64,000 nucleotides of DNA. Origin: Bacillota bacterium. GTDB lineage: Bacteria > Bacillota > Bacilli > Paenibacillales > NBRC-103111. The stretch lies in assembly GCA_023386955.1 (NCBI GenBank), contig JAEWIS010000053.1, positions 62,001 through 126,000 of the forward strand. The letters run 5' to 3'. The notes under the pieces were generated by a model. The model did not search any database. It saw only the letters and a list, made by a program, of their open reading frames with translations, and was not told the DNA's origin. Every line of letters starts with the position of its first letter. Position 1 is the first letter of the stretch. The position numbers and the translations under genes are program-made. This document shows positions 1 through 8,532 of the stretch, one piece after another.

Positions 1-199
1 ATCTGCTGTGCACCGGCTGAACCTGCCGGAGGAGAAGTGCATGATCAACCTGCACAAATACGGCAATGTGTCCGCCGCCTCCATTCCGCTGGCGCTGGCG
101 GAGGCCGATGAGGAAGGTCGGATCAAGCCGGGAGATTGCGTCGTGCTGGTAGGCTTCGGCGGCGGTTTGACCTGGGGAGCCACAGCGATCCGCTGGTAA
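1..199 (+). CDS. fabH: 3-oxoacyl-ACP synthase III, C-terminal end (5' partial)
   Basis: Only the last 65 or so codons are in the window; the reading frame enters at base 2. The segment contains the YGNVSAAS motif holding the active-site Asn of the KAS III Cys-His-Asn triad, followed by the family's C-terminal GFGGGLTWG motif. FabH condenses acetyl- or branched acyl-CoA with malonyl-ACP to start type II fatty-acid synthesis in the cytoplasm. Its position ahead of fabD, fabG, acpP and fabF fits a fab operon; the usual upstream genes fapR and plsX would lie outside the window. The Cys and His of the triad are upstream and cannot be checked. Confidence 0.93.
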   Translation, partial: SAVHRLNLPEEKCMINLHKYGNVSAASIPLALAEADEEGRIKPGDCVVLVGFGGGLTWGATAIRW

Positions 200-206
200 G
201 ATAAAT

Positions 207-336
207 CCCCCAAAAGTGAAGCGAAGCTATGTAGCGTATGCCGAGTACTTTTGGGGGAGCCCCCGGAAAGAACCCCCCAAAAGTGAAGCGAAGCTCTGAA
301 GCTTATTCCGATTACTTTTGGGGGAGCCCCCGGAAA
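207..336. repeat. Two tandem copies of a 63-bp palindromic repeat between fabH and fabD
   Basis: Copy 1 (207-269) and copy 2 (274-336) each begin CCCCCAAAAGTGAAGCGAAGCT and contain the matching inverted arm ACTTTTGGGGG (247-257 and 314-324) followed by AGCCCCCGGAAA. The 11-bp arms pair perfectly; the sequence between them diverges. There is no T-run, so this is not an ordinary terminator. It may be an RNA-level stem-loop pair or a dispersed palindromic element. Confidence 0.8.
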
Positions 337-374
337 CGAAGACTAACGATTTTGATTTATGAGGAGTGGCGATA

Positions 375-1301
375 ATGGGTAAGATCGCATTTGTATTTCC
401 CGGCCAGGGAGCCCAGGCCGTTGGGATGGGCAAGGACGCGTATGAAGCCCATGCCGGGGCAAAAGAGGTGTTTGAGCTGGCTGACCGGGTGCTGGGTTTC
501 CCGTTAACGGAGCTGGTATTCGGCGGACCCGAGGAGCAGTTGAAGCAAACCGCCAATACCCAGCCTGCTCTGGTGGCCACCAGTCTGGCCTTGTATCAGG
601 TGTTCCGGGAAAAGGGCATTCGCCCCGATTATGTGGCCGGGCACAGCCTGGGTGAATATAGCGCGCTTGCGGTTGCTGGAGCGTTGAGCTTCGAGGACGC
701 CATCCGCACAGTACGGGCACGCGGTCTGCTCATGGAGCAGGCTGTGCCGGGGGGACAAGGCGCTATGGCGGCTGCTCTGGGCGCAGGCCGCCAGGAGCTG
801 GCTGCTCTGTGTGCAGAAGTCAGCAGCTCGGTAGGAGCCGTGGAGCTGGCCAACCTGAATTGTCCGGGACAGATTGTAGTCTCCGGCACCAAAGAAGGAG
901 TGGCTGCCGTAGCGGAACGGGGCAAGGAGGCCGGAGCCAAGCGGGTGATTCCGCTGGAGGTTAGCGGTCCGTTCCACTCCTCCCTGATGAAGCCTGCTGC
1001 GGAGAAGCTGGCCGAAGTGCTGGCCGCTCTTCCTGTTGCGGCTGCAGAGGTTCCGGTAGTGGCCAATGTGACCGCCCGTCCGGTAACCGAGCCGGAGGAA
1101 ATCCGCAGGCTGCTGGTGGAGCAGGTGTATTCCCCCGTCCTGTGGGAGGATACCGTCACCTGGCTGATCGGCCAGGGTGTGGATACCTTCATCGAGATCG
1201 GCTCCGGCAGTGTGCTGGCGGGACTGATCAAGAAGACGGACAAAGGGGTCGCCACCTATTCCCTGAACAGCCTGGAAGCGGTCAACGCCTTCACCTTGTA
1301 A
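375..1301 (+). CDS. fabD: Malonyl-CoA:ACP transacylase FabD
   Basis: A 308-aa protein of normal family length. It transfers malonyl from CoA to ACP, supplying the extender for all FabF rounds. The N-terminal FPGQGAQ loop, the nucleophile elbow GHSLGE with Ser91 and the later SGPFHSSLM segment with the catalytic His are all present. The ATG at 375 is preferred over the GTG at 366 because GAGGAG (361-366) lies 8 nt upstream of the ATG and overlaps the GTG. It sits in the fab operon, 95 bp before fabG. Confidence 0.97.
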   Translation: MGKIAFVFPGQGAQAVGMGKDAYEAHAGAKEVFELADRVLGFPLTELVFGGPEEQLKQTANTQPALVATSLALYQVFREKGIRPDYVAGHSLGEYSALAVAGALSFEDAIRTVRARGLLMEQAVPGGQGAMAAALGAGRQELAALCAEVSSSVGAVELANLNCPGQIVVSGTKEGVAAVAERGKEAGAKRVIPLEVSGPFHSSLMKPAAEKLAEVLAALPVAAAEVPVVANVTARPVTEPEEIRRLLVEQVYSPVLWEDTVTWLIGQGVDTFIEIGSGSVLAGLIKKTDKGVATYSLNSLEAVNAFTL

Positions 1302-1306
1302 ATCTG

Positions 1307-1380
1307 ACGAAGCCAGTTTTTGCTGGCGCAAAAACTCAAGTATATGCTTACGAAGCCAGTTTTTGCTGGCGCAAAAACTC
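1307..1380. repeat. Duplicated 31-bp hairpin element upstream of the fabG ribosome site
   Basis: Two identical 31-bp copies (1307-1337 and 1350-1380) each contain the palindrome AGTTTTTGC-TGGC-GCAAAAACT, a 9-bp stem with a 4-nt loop. The second copy is followed within a few bases by the fabG Shine-Dalgarno TAGGAGGGA (1382-1390). A diverged copy of the same hairpin plus ribosome site lies upstream of aroA at 28719-28750, so this is a dispersed element. Confidence 0.85.
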
Positions 1381-1396
1381 TTAGGAGGGATCGCTT

Positions 1397-2140
1397 ATGC
1401 TATCCGGTAAAACCGCTCTTGTCACCGGGGCTTCCCGGGGCATCGGCCGGGCCATTGCCCTGGAGCTGGCGGCGGCGGGCGCAGATGTGGCTGTCAACTA
1501 CGCAGGCAGCGAGGAGGCGGCAGCCGCCGTTGCCCGCGAAATCGAAGGGATGGGCCGGCGTGCCATCATCATCAAGGCGGATGTGGGAAATGCGGCAGAA
1601 GCGGAGCAAATGGTCAGCCAGACCATCGAGGCCTTCGGCCATATCGATATTCTGGTGAATAATGCCGGCATTACCCGGGACAACCTGATTATGCGGATGA
1701 AGGAAGAGGAATTCGACCAGGTGATCAACACGAACCTGAAGGGTGTCTTCAACTGCATCAAAGCGGTCACCCGGCCGATGATGAAGCAGCGCTCCGGCAC
1801 AATTATCAATATTTCCTCGGTGGTAGGCGCCCTGGGCAATCCCGGCCAAGCCAACTATGTGGCAGCCAAGGCAGGGGTCATCGGCTTGACCAAGGCCTCG
1901 GCCCGTGAGCTGGCCAGCCGCGGGATTACCGTCAATGCTGTGGCTCCGGGCTTCATTGCCACGGATATGACGGATAAGCTCTCCGACGAGCAGAAGGGTG
2001 CCCTTCTTCCCCAGATCCCCCTTGGACGAATGGGAGGGCCTGAGGAAATCGCCCGTGTGGTGCGCTTCCTCGCTTCGGAGGATGCGTCTTACCTCACCGG
2101 GCAGACCCTCCATGTGGACGGCGGCATGTACATGGGTTGA
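1397..2140 (+). CDS. fabG: 3-oxoacyl-ACP reductase FabG
   Basis: A 247-aa short-chain dehydrogenase/reductase. It performs the NADPH-dependent first reduction of the fatty-acid elongation cycle. Visible features: TGASRGIG cofactor loop (residues 10-17), NNAG, catalytic Ser141 and the Tyr154/Lys158 pair in YVAAK. The C-terminal [12 protein letters not shown] matches FabG proteins. The start follows TAGGAGGGA by 6 nt. The operon context (fabD upstream, acpP downstream) makes FabG far more likely than another SDR. Confidence 0.97.
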   Translation: MLSGKTALVTGASRGIGRAIALELAAAGADVAVNYAGSEEAAAAVAREIEGMGRRAIIIKADVGNAAEAEQMVSQTIEAFGHIDILVNNAGITRDNLIMRMKEEEFDQVINTNLKGVFNCIKAVTRPMMKQRSGTIINISSVVGALGNPGQANYVAAKAGVIGLTKASARELASRGITVNAVAPGFIATDMTDKLSDEQKGALLPQIPLGRMGGPEEIARVVRFLASEDASYLTGQTLHVDGGMYMG

Positions 2141-2190
2141 TACCCCTACATATTTTGCCGCGGGATATGGCATTTTGATTTTAATTCTCG

Positions 2191-2196
2191 TATAAT
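2191..2196 (+). promoter_or_regulatory. Possible acpP promoter (-10 box)
   Basis: A perfect TATAAT lies 22 bp upstream of the acpP ATG in an AT-rich stretch that breaks the GC-rich operon. No good -35 is found at 16-18 bp (TTGATT at 2175 is too close), so the promoter would be weak or activator-dependent. A separate acpP promoter would help make the large amounts of ACP cells need. Confidence 0.45.
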
Positions 2197-2217
2197 ACCA
2201 AAGAGGAGGTGAACCGG

Positions 2218-2451
2218 ATGTCCGATATCTTGGAGCGTGTAACACGAATCGTCGTCGACCGCTTAGGGGTGGATGAAGCAGAAGTCACCCTGGAAGCTTC
2301 TTTTAAAGATGACCTGGGCGCTGATTCTCTCGACGTAGTAGAATTAGTGATGGAACTCGAAGACGAGTTCGATCTTGAAATTTCCGATGAGGATGCTGAA
2401 AAGATTACGTCTGTGGGAGAAGTAGTGAATTACATAAAATCTCATGCGTAA
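2218..2451 (+). CDS. acpP: Acyl carrier protein
   Basis: A 77-aa acidic protein with the DSLD motif; Ser37 is the attachment site for 4'-phosphopantetheine. It carries acyl intermediates between the Fab enzymes. The ATG at 2218 follows the strong site GAGGAGGT (2203-2210). An in-frame GTG at 2209 lies inside the ribosome site and is rejected. The gene lies between fabG and fabF and has its own -10-like box. Confidence 0.98.
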   Translation: MSDILERVTRIVVDRLGVDEAEVTLEASFKDDLGADSLDVVELVMELEDEFDLEISDEDAEKITSVGEVVNYIKSHA

Positions 2452-2460
2452 GTAGAGCAC

Positions 2461-2494
2461 CAAGTCCCGTTTGTTATTATGACAACGGGACTTG
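2461..2494 (+). other. Stem-loop after acpP without a U-tract
   Basis: CAAGTCCCGTT (2461-2471) and AACGGGACTTG (2484-2494) form a perfect 11-bp stem with a 12-nt loop, 10 nt past the acpP stop. No T-run follows, so it is more likely a 3'-end stabiliser, processing site or weak attenuator that raises acpP over fabF than a full terminator. Confidence 0.6.
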
Positions 2495-2627
2495 TCCTCG
2501 TTGGTTTACCCCGCGCCAAAAAGCGCTACTGGATGCAGCAACGCCCCCTCCGGACGGGATGGGGTTCCATATAGATGAGGCTTGTCCTGTTTTTGACCAT
2601 AACGTTTGGATACCGAGGTGATAGAAG

Positions 2628-3872
2628 TTGACGCAACGAGTTGTAGTGACCGGAATGGGCGTAATGACTTCATTGGGCCGCGAACTGGACACCTTCTGGG
2701 GCAATTTGCTGGAAGGCAAGTCAGGCGTGTCCCTTGTGGAGAGTATGGATGTCAGTGATTATCCGACGAAAATCGCCGCTTCCATTAAGGATTTTAACCC
2801 GGAGGATTATCTGGACCGCAAGGAAGCCCGCAAGATGGACCGCTTCGTGCAATTTGCCGTGGTGACCAGCCAGGCTGCGCTGAAGGATGCAGGAATTTCC
2901 ATCGGCGAGAATGCAGATCCTGAGCGGGTAGGCGTGTATGTGGGCTCCGGCATCGGCGGCCTTCAAACCTGGGAAGAGCAGCATACCATTCTGATGGAAA
3001 AGGGCCCCAAGCGGGTCAGCCCTTTTTTTATCCCGATGATGATTGCCAACATGGCCTCCGGACAGATCTCCATGCTGACCGGAGCCAAAGGCCCCAACAG
3101 CACAGCCGTTACTGCGTGTGCCACGGGAACGCACTCCATCGGCGACTCATTCCGGCTGATCCGGGACGGTGAGGCGGATGTCATGATTTGCGGCGGTGCC
3201 GAAGCGACTATCGTTCCCATGGGGATGGCAGGCTTCTGCGCACTGCGGGCCATGTCCACCCGCAATGATGAACCCGAGAAGGCCAGCCGGCCCTTTGACA
3301 AGGACCGGGACGGTTTTGTGATGGGAGAGGGCTCCGGCATTCTGGTGCTGGAATCCCTGGAGCATGCGATGAAGCGCGGCGCCCGGATTTATGCGGAAGT
3401 GGTGGGTTACGGAATGAGCGCGGATGCGCACCATATGACCGATCCTGCTCCGGGCGGCGAAGGTGCGGCACGGTGCATGAAGCATGCCCTGCGCAGTGCG
3501 GGAATGACACCGGAGGACATCGGGTATATCAACGCCCACGGCACCTCCACCGGAGCTGGCGATAAGGCGGAGACGGCTGCAGTGAAGACCGTGTTCGGCG
3601 ACTATGCCTATAAGGTTCCGGTCAGCTCCACCAAATCCATGACCGGGCATTTACTGGGGGCGGCAGGCGGTGTGGAAGCCGTCATTATTGCCTTGACCCT
3701 GAAGAACGGCATGATTCCGCCCACCATTAATCTGGACAACCCGGATGAGGATTGTGATCTGGACTATGTGCCCAACACCCCCCGCAAGGCGGAGGTTAAG
3801 GCGGCCATGTCCAATTCCTTCGGCTTCGGCGGACATAATGCCACTATTATTTTGAAGAAATACGAAGCATAA
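2628..3872 (+). CDS. fabF: 3-oxoacyl-ACP synthase II FabF
   Basis: A 414-aa elongating condensing enzyme of usual length. The KAS triad is complete: Cys164 in TACATGTHS, His304 in [11 protein letters not shown] and His341 in [14 protein letters not shown]. It starts at TTG 2628, 7 nt after GAGGTG (2615-2620). It follows acpP after a 176-bp gap that holds the acpP stem-loop. Confidence 0.97.
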   Translation: MTQRVVVTGMGVMTSLGRELDTFWGNLLEGKSGVSLVESMDVSDYPTKIAASIKDFNPEDYLDRKEARKMDRFVQFAVVTSQAALKDAGISIGENADPERVGVYVGSGIGGLQTWEEQHTILMEKGPKRVSPFFIPMMIANMASGQISMLTGAKGPNSTAVTACATGTHSIGDSFRLIRDGEADVMICGGAEATIVPMGMAGFCALRAMSTRNDEPEKASRPFDKDRDGFVMGEGSGILVLESLEHAMKRGARIYAEVVGYGMSADAHHMTDPAPGGEGAARCMKHALRSAGMTPEDIGYINAHGTSTGAGDKAETAAVKTVFGDYAYKVPVSSTKSMTGHLLGAAGGVEAVIIALTLKNGMIPPTINLDNPDEDCDLDYVPNTPRKAEVKAAMSNSFGFGGHNATIILKKYEA

Positions 3873-3916
3873 GCACCCGCCCTACGGCGTGCTGCATGAG
3901 ATACGGGTTCGCGAAC

Positions 3917-3961
3917 ACGCAAGCGGGGGGCTGCAAGGCGGCTCAACTCCGCTTGCGTTTT
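3917..3961 (+). terminator. Weak terminator-like hairpin between fabF and rnc
   Basis: ACGCAAGCGG (3917-3926) pairs with CCGCTTGCGT (3949-3958), followed by four Ts. The 22-nt loop and short T-run make it a leaky terminator at best. Confidence 0.4.
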
Positions 3962-3985
3962 CATTGAACCGGGGAGGGAATAATC

Positions 3986-4687
3986 TTGGGAAGCGATTTG
4001 AGAAAACTGGAAAAACAGCTGGGAGTGGCATTCCGCAATCAGGAGCTGCTGAGGCAGGCCTTTACCCATTCTTCTTATGTTAATGAACACCGCATGACGG
4101 TGAGCAAGGATAATGAACGGCTGGAGTTTCTTGGGGATGCGGTATTGGAATTGACCGTATCGGAATTCCTGTACGCCAAGTACCCGGAGCGCTCCGAGGG
4201 AGAACTGACCAAGCAGAGGGCCTCCATTGTCTGTGAGCCTTCGCTGGTGACACATGCGGTGGCTTTAAGCTTTGGGGATTTTGTGCTCCTGGGCAAAGGG
4301 GAGGAAATGACCGGCGGGAGGTCCCGCCCTGCTCTGCTGGCTGACGTGTTTGAGGCATTTATCGGGGCCTTGTACTTGGATCAGGGGCTGGCGGCGGTTC
4401 AAACCTTCCTGAGGGCCCATATGTTCCCGCATATTTACTGGGAAGGTAAAAGCCAAATGGCGGATTACAAAACCCAGCTCCAGGAGCTGGTGCAGCAGCA
4501 GGGCAGCGCTTCTTTGGAATACCGGATTGTGGACGAGCGCGGGCCTGCCCATGAGAAGCAGTTTTTGGCTGAGGTCTGGATGGACGAGCGCCTGCTGGGT
4601 CAAGGGAACGGACGCTCCAAGAAGGAAGCGGAGCAGGAGGCGGCGGCCAAGGCCTTGTCTCAGTTGGGCAAGGGTGCGGATGCCTGA
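3986..4687 (+). CDS. rnc: Ribonuclease III
   Basis: A 233-aa double-strand-specific endonuclease used in rRNA maturation and mRNA decay. The N-terminal nuclease domain carries the signature [12 protein letters not shown] (43-54) with the acidic metal ligands Glu47 and Asp51, and a second acidic helix [16 protein letters not shown]. The last 70 or so residues form a dsRNA-binding domain ending in [13 protein letters not shown]. The TTG start at 3986 follows GGGGAGGGA (3971-3979). The order rnc-smc-ftsY is conserved in Bacillales. Confidence 0.97.
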   Translation: MGSDLRKLEKQLGVAFRNQELLRQAFTHSSYVNEHRMTVSKDNERLEFLGDAVLELTVSEFLYAKYPERSEGELTKQRASIVCEPSLVTHAVALSFGDFVLLGKGEEMTGGRSRPALLADVFEAFIGALYLDQGLAAVQTFLRAHMFPHIYWEGKSQMADYKTQLQELVQQQGSASLEYRIVDERGPAHEKQFLAEVWMDERLLGQGNGRSKKEAEQEAAAKALSQLGKGADA

Positions 4688-4709
4688 ATCCCTTCTATCC
4701 CTTTGGCTT

Positions 4710-4767
4710 TAGGGGCTGTCTTCAAACTCCGAGGGATGCCCTCAAGAGGGTTTGAAGACAGCCCCTA
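4710..4767. mobile_element. Short MITE-like palindrome between rnc and smc
   Basis: A perfect 18-bp inverted repeat, TAGGGGCTGTCTTCAAAC (4710-4727) and its complement (4750-4767), encloses TCCGAGGGATGCCCTCAAGAGG. The ends and sub-terminal CTCCGAGGG / CCCTCAAG blocks match the termini of the 164-bp element at 55700-55863, so this looks like an internally deleted copy of the same family. It could also work as a hairpin in the rnc-smc transcript. Confidence 0.65.
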
Positions 4768-4858
4768 GGTGGCGCCGGTTCCTTAAGCGAGGGGGATAGG
4801 GCCTCCAGCGTGCTGTGAAGCTGTCCGCAAGGCCGGGCGAAGCGGGTAAGGGTGCCTA

Positions 4859-4886
4859 TTTTCAACCGGGCGGGTTATGTTACAAT
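4859..4886 (+). promoter_or_regulatory. Probable sigma-A promoter of smc
   Basis: TTTTCA (4859-4864), a 16-bp spacer and TACAAT (4881-4886) lie just upstream of the smc ribosome site GTGAGGTG (4891-4898). This would allow smc-ftsY transcription independent of the fab-rnc unit. Confidence 0.55.
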
Positions 4887-4908
4887 AGCTGTGAGGTGAA
4901 CGCAAAAC

Positions 4909-7900
4909 ATGCTTTTGAAGCGTATCGAATTGGCAGGCTTTAAGTCCTTTGCGGACAAAACGGAGCTGGAGTTTGTCCGTGGCATTACTGCGGTAGTCGG
5001 ACCCAACGGCAGCGGTAAAAGCAATATTTCCGACGGCATCCGCTGGGTGCTGGGGGAACAGAGCGCCAAGTCGCTCCGCGGCGGGAAGATGGAGGATGTT
5101 ATTTTTGCCGGAAGCGATGGCCGCAAGGCTGTGAACTTCAGCGAGGTGTCGCTGACTCTGGACAATGAGGACCGGGCGCTGCCCCTGGACTACAGCGAGG
5201 TTACGGTTACCCGGCGGGTGCACCGGAACGGGGACAGCGAATATCTCATTAACAAGCAGTCCTGCCGTCTGAAGGATATCACCGAGCTGTTTATGGATAC
5301 AGGCATCGGCAAGGAAGCTTATTCCATTATCGGCCAGGGCCGGATTGAGGAAATTCTGAGTACCAAGTCGGAGGACCGCAGAGGGATCTTTGAAGAGGCC
5401 TCCGGCATTGTCAAATATAAATCCCGCAAAAAAGAGGCGGAGCGCAAGCTCTCGGATACCGAGCAGAATCTGCTGCGGATCCATGACCTGGTGTCCGAGC
5501 TGGAGGACCAGATTGCCCCGCTGCAGGAGCAGTCCCGCAAGGCCGTGAAGTTCAAGGAACTGAAGGAAGTGCTGAAGGCCAGCGAAATTGCGGTGTATGT
5601 GCATCAGATCGACCAGATTTACAGCCAGTGGTCGGACACCAACGCCAAGATGGAGGGGCTCAAAAAGGAGCAGCTGGAGCTGGCCACGGTGGTGAACGCC
5701 CATGATGCCCAATTGGAAACCCACCGGTGGGAAACCCGGCGTCTCGATGAGGAGCTGCAGAAGCTGCAGGAAACGCTGCTGGCTTTAAGCGAGGAGTTTG
5801 AGAAGTGCGAGGGCCAAGGCGAGGTGCTGCGGGAACGCGGCAAAAATCTCGGGGCCAACCGGCTGCAGATGGAGCAGGTGACAGAATCCCAGGATAAGCG
5901 TCTGGCGGAGAGAAATGCCGAGCTTACGCGGATTGCCGCCGTTATGGTGGATGTGAAGGAGCGTCTGGCCTCGGCCAGAAGCGCACTCCGGGAGGAAGAG
6001 GAGAAGCTTTTAGCCGTTGCCGGAGGGACCAAAAGCGACGAGGAGGAGCGTCTGAAGGGCGAGCTTCTGGACACGTTGAACAAAATGGCCCAGGCCAAAC
6101 ATGAGGCCCGTTACGCGGAGCAGCAGATCGAAAGCCTGGCCAAACGTGGCGGCCGCTTGGATGAGGAGCGGGCCCGCTGGAAGGAGGAGCTTATCCAGCT
6201 GGAGCGGCGCAAAACCGCTTTGGAGGAGGAGTTGTCCATCGTCCAGAAGGAATCCGAGGAGCTGCGCAGCCAATTCCTGCAGCTTTCCCAGAGCATGCGG
6301 GAGCGGCAGGGGCTTCTGGAGGAGCTTCAGGGGGCTGTGCGCAAGTGGGAGCAAAAGCTGGACGCACTCACCTCCCGCCGGGATACCATGCGCGAAATGC
6401 AGAATGACTATGACGGCTTTATGCATGGCGTCAAGGAGGTTCTGAAGGCGAAGAACCGGCCAATGGACGGACTGCGGGGCATTCACGGCGCCATTGCAGA
6501 GCTGGTGAAGGTGCCTGCCCAGGTGGAGCTGGCTATGGAAACCGCCCTTGGCGGAGCCATGCAGCATGTGGTGGTGGAGAACGAGGCCAACGGCCGGGAG
6601 GCCATTGCCTTTCTGAAGCGCAAGCAGCTGGGACGGGCTACCTTCCTGCCCTTGGATGTTATCCGCGCCCGTTCTGTTCCGGACCATGAGGTCCGTTCCA
6701 TTTCGGGGATGGACGGGTTTGTGGGGCTGGCGGTTAATTTGGTCAGCTTCGCTCCGGCGTATGCTGATATTGTAGGCAGCCTCTTGGGTAATGTGATTGT
6801 AGCGGAGCGTCTGGAGGATGCCAACCGGATCGCCGCCCGCTGCCAGTACCGGTACCGGGTGGTAACCCTGGAGGGTGACGTGGTGAATCCCGGCGGCTCG
6901 ATGACCGGGGGAAGCCTGCAGAAGAAGTCCTCCAACCTGTTGGGACGCCAGCGGCAGATTGAAGAGCTGGACGTGGAGATCAAACACTCCGTCGGCCAAC
7001 TGAACGAGCTGCGCCGCAAGGCCCAGGTGATGAAGGTGGACCTGGTCAAGGACAACGAACGGCTGGAAGAGCTGCGCCAGGCTGGGGAAGCCAAACGCGG
7101 CGACGAGCAGCGCCTCCTGGCGGAGGTGGCTCCGCTGCAGAAGCAGTGGGTCCATGCCAAGGAGCAGCTGGAGCTGCATGCCCAGGACGGGGATGCGGTG
7201 TCCCTGGAGACTGATGAGTTTAGCTTAAAGCGCAAACACGCCCAGGAGCAGGCGGCTGCCCTCGAGGAAACGGAAAAGGAGCTGCAGACGGCAATCCGTG
7301 AGGCCGAGCTGGTCCGTAAGCAGAGTGAGCTGGCCAAGGAAGAGCTGGTGGGCGCCTTGACAGAGCTGAAGGTGAAGGTGGCCTCCATTGCCCAGGAGCA
7401 GGAATCCTTGTCCGGCCAGGAGGAGCGGATGCGCTCCGATGTAGCCGTCCAGACCGGGGAGCTGGAGCAGAACCGGCGGATGGTGGCTCAATTGGAGCGG
7501 GAGATTGCTTTAAACGAGGAGGAGCTGGTGAAGCAGCGTGAGCTGTTGAACCATTTGTCCATTAAGAAGCGGGAATGTACGGAGCAGACAGACTTCAAGC
7601 GGGCTTCAAGGGCCGAATGGCACCGGAAGCTGGAGGAAGAGGAGAACCATACCCGGGAGCAGCGCAATGCCCTGAAGGTAGTGGAGGAGAGTCTTCACCA
7701 GACGGAGGTGCGGATGAACCGGCTGGACGTGGAACTGGATAACCTGCTGAAGAAGCTTGGTGAAGAGTATGAGCTGAGCTACGAGCTGGCCAAGGCCCGT
7801 TATCCTGCACCGGAGGATGTGCCTGCGGCCCAGGCGAAAGTCAGGGAGCTGAAGCGGGAAATCCACGGGCTGGGCGAGGTGAATCTGGGGGCAATCGACG

Positions 7901-8490
7901 AGTTCGCCAGAGTCAGCGAGCGTTATGAATTCCTGAGCGGCCAGAAGAAGGATTTGCTGGACGCCAAAGCGTCGCTGTACCAGGTAATCCGGGAGATGGA
8001 CGAGGAGATGTCCAAGCGGTTCCGGGCAACCTTTGAACAGATCCGCTCCCACTTTACGGTGGTATTCTCCAAGCTGTTCGGCGGCGGCCGTGCGGACCTG
8101 GTTCTGGTGGACCCGGCTATGCCTCTGGATACAGGCATCGAAATCATCGCCCAGCCTCCCGGCAAAAAAACACAGAACCTGCAGCTGCTCTCCGGCGGCG
8201 AGCGGGCCTTGACGGCGATTGCCCTGCTGTTTGCCATTCTCCATGTGAAGCCTGTGCCCTTCTGCGTGCTGGATGAGGTGGAGGCGGCCTTGGACGAAGC
8301 CAATGTAGCCCGGTATGCCGGTTACCTGCGGGAATTCTCCGATGTGACCCAGTTTATTGTGGTCACTCACCGCAAAGGCACCATGGAGGAGGCCGATGTG
8401 CTCTACGGCGTCACCATGGAGGAAGGCGGCGTCTCCAAGCTGGTTTCTGTCCGTCTCGAGGAGCTGGAGGAAGCGGCAGTATCGGCGTAG
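4909..8490 (+). CDS. smc: Chromosome segregation ATPase SMC
   Basis: An 1193-aa SMC protein of full length. The N-terminal head has Walker A GPNGSGKSN near residue 32. Two long Glu/Lys-rich coiled coils flank a glycine-rich hinge near residues 510-670. The C-terminal head has the LLSGGERALTA signature and the Walker B segment VLDEVEAALDEANV. SMC dimers with ScpA/ScpB condense and separate chromosomes. It is followed by ftsY after 42 bp, in the conserved rnc-smc-ftsY order. Confidence 0.98.
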   Translation: MLLKRIELAGFKSFADKTELEFVRGITAVVGPNGSGKSNISDGIRWVLGEQSAKSLRGGKMEDVIFAGSDGRKAVNFSEVSLTLDNEDRALPLDYSEVTVTRRVHRNGDSEYLINKQSCRLKDITELFMDTGIGKEAYSIIGQGRIEEILSTKSEDRRGIFEEASGIVKYKSRKKEAERKLSDTEQNLLRIHDLVSELEDQIAPLQEQSRKAVKFKELKEVLKASEIAVYVHQIDQIYSQWSDTNAKMEGLKKEQLELATVVNAHDAQLETHRWETRRLDEELQKLQETLLALSEEFEKCEGQGEVLRERGKNLGANRLQMEQVTESQDKRLAERNAELTRIAAVMVDVKERLASARSALREEEEKLLAVAGGTKSDEEERLKGELLDTLNKMAQAKHEARYAEQQIESLAKRGGRLDEERARWKEELIQLERRKTALEEELSIVQKESEELRSQFLQLSQSMRERQGLLEELQGAVRKWEQKLDALTSRRDTMREMQNDYDGFMHGVKEVLKAKNRPMDGLRGIHGAIAELVKVPAQVELAMETALGGAMQHVVVENEANGREAIAFLKRKQLGRATFLPLDVIRARSVPDHEVRSISGMDGFVGLAVNLVSFAPAYADIVGSLLGNVIVAERLEDANRIAARCQYRYRVVTLEGDVVNPGGSMTGGSLQKKSSNLLGRQRQIEELDVEIKHSVGQLNELRRKAQVMKVDLVKDNERLEELRQAGEAKRGDEQRLLAEVAPLQKQWVHAKEQLELHAQDGDAVSLETDEFSLKRKHAQEQAAALEETEKELQTAIREAELVRKQSELAKEELVGALTELKVKVASIAQEQESLSGQEERMRSDVAVQTGELEQNRRMVAQLEREIALNEEELVKQRELLNHLSIKKRECTEQTDFKRASRAEWHRKLEEEENHTREQRNALKVVEESLHQTEVRMNRLDVELDNLLKKLGEEYELSYELAKARYPAPEDVPAAQAKVRELKREIHGLGEVNLGAIDEFARVSERYEFLSGQKKDLLDAKASLYQVIREMDEEMSKRFRATFEQIRSHFTVVFSKLFGGGRADLVLVDPAMPLDTGIEIIAQPPGKKTQNLQLLSGGERALTAIALLFAILHVKPVPFCVLDEVEAALDEANVARYAGYLREFSDVTQFIVVTHRKGTMEEADVLYGVTMEEGGVSKLVSVRLEELEEAAVSA

Positions 8491-8532
8491 GAGCTGCAGA
8501 AGCAAGAACCATTATGACTCCAGGAGGAGACC

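Noticed and set aside
504-1331. Minus-strand ORF opposite fabD
   Set aside because: FabD motifs on the plus strand are unambiguous; the antisense frame is Gln/His-rich noise.
2209-2217. GTG 2209 as the acpP start
   Set aside because: It overlaps the ribosome site GAGGAGGT that serves ATG 2218.
6010-7179. Minus-strand ORF opposite smc
   Set aside because: A Leu/Gln-rich mirror of the SMC coiled coil, without a start site.
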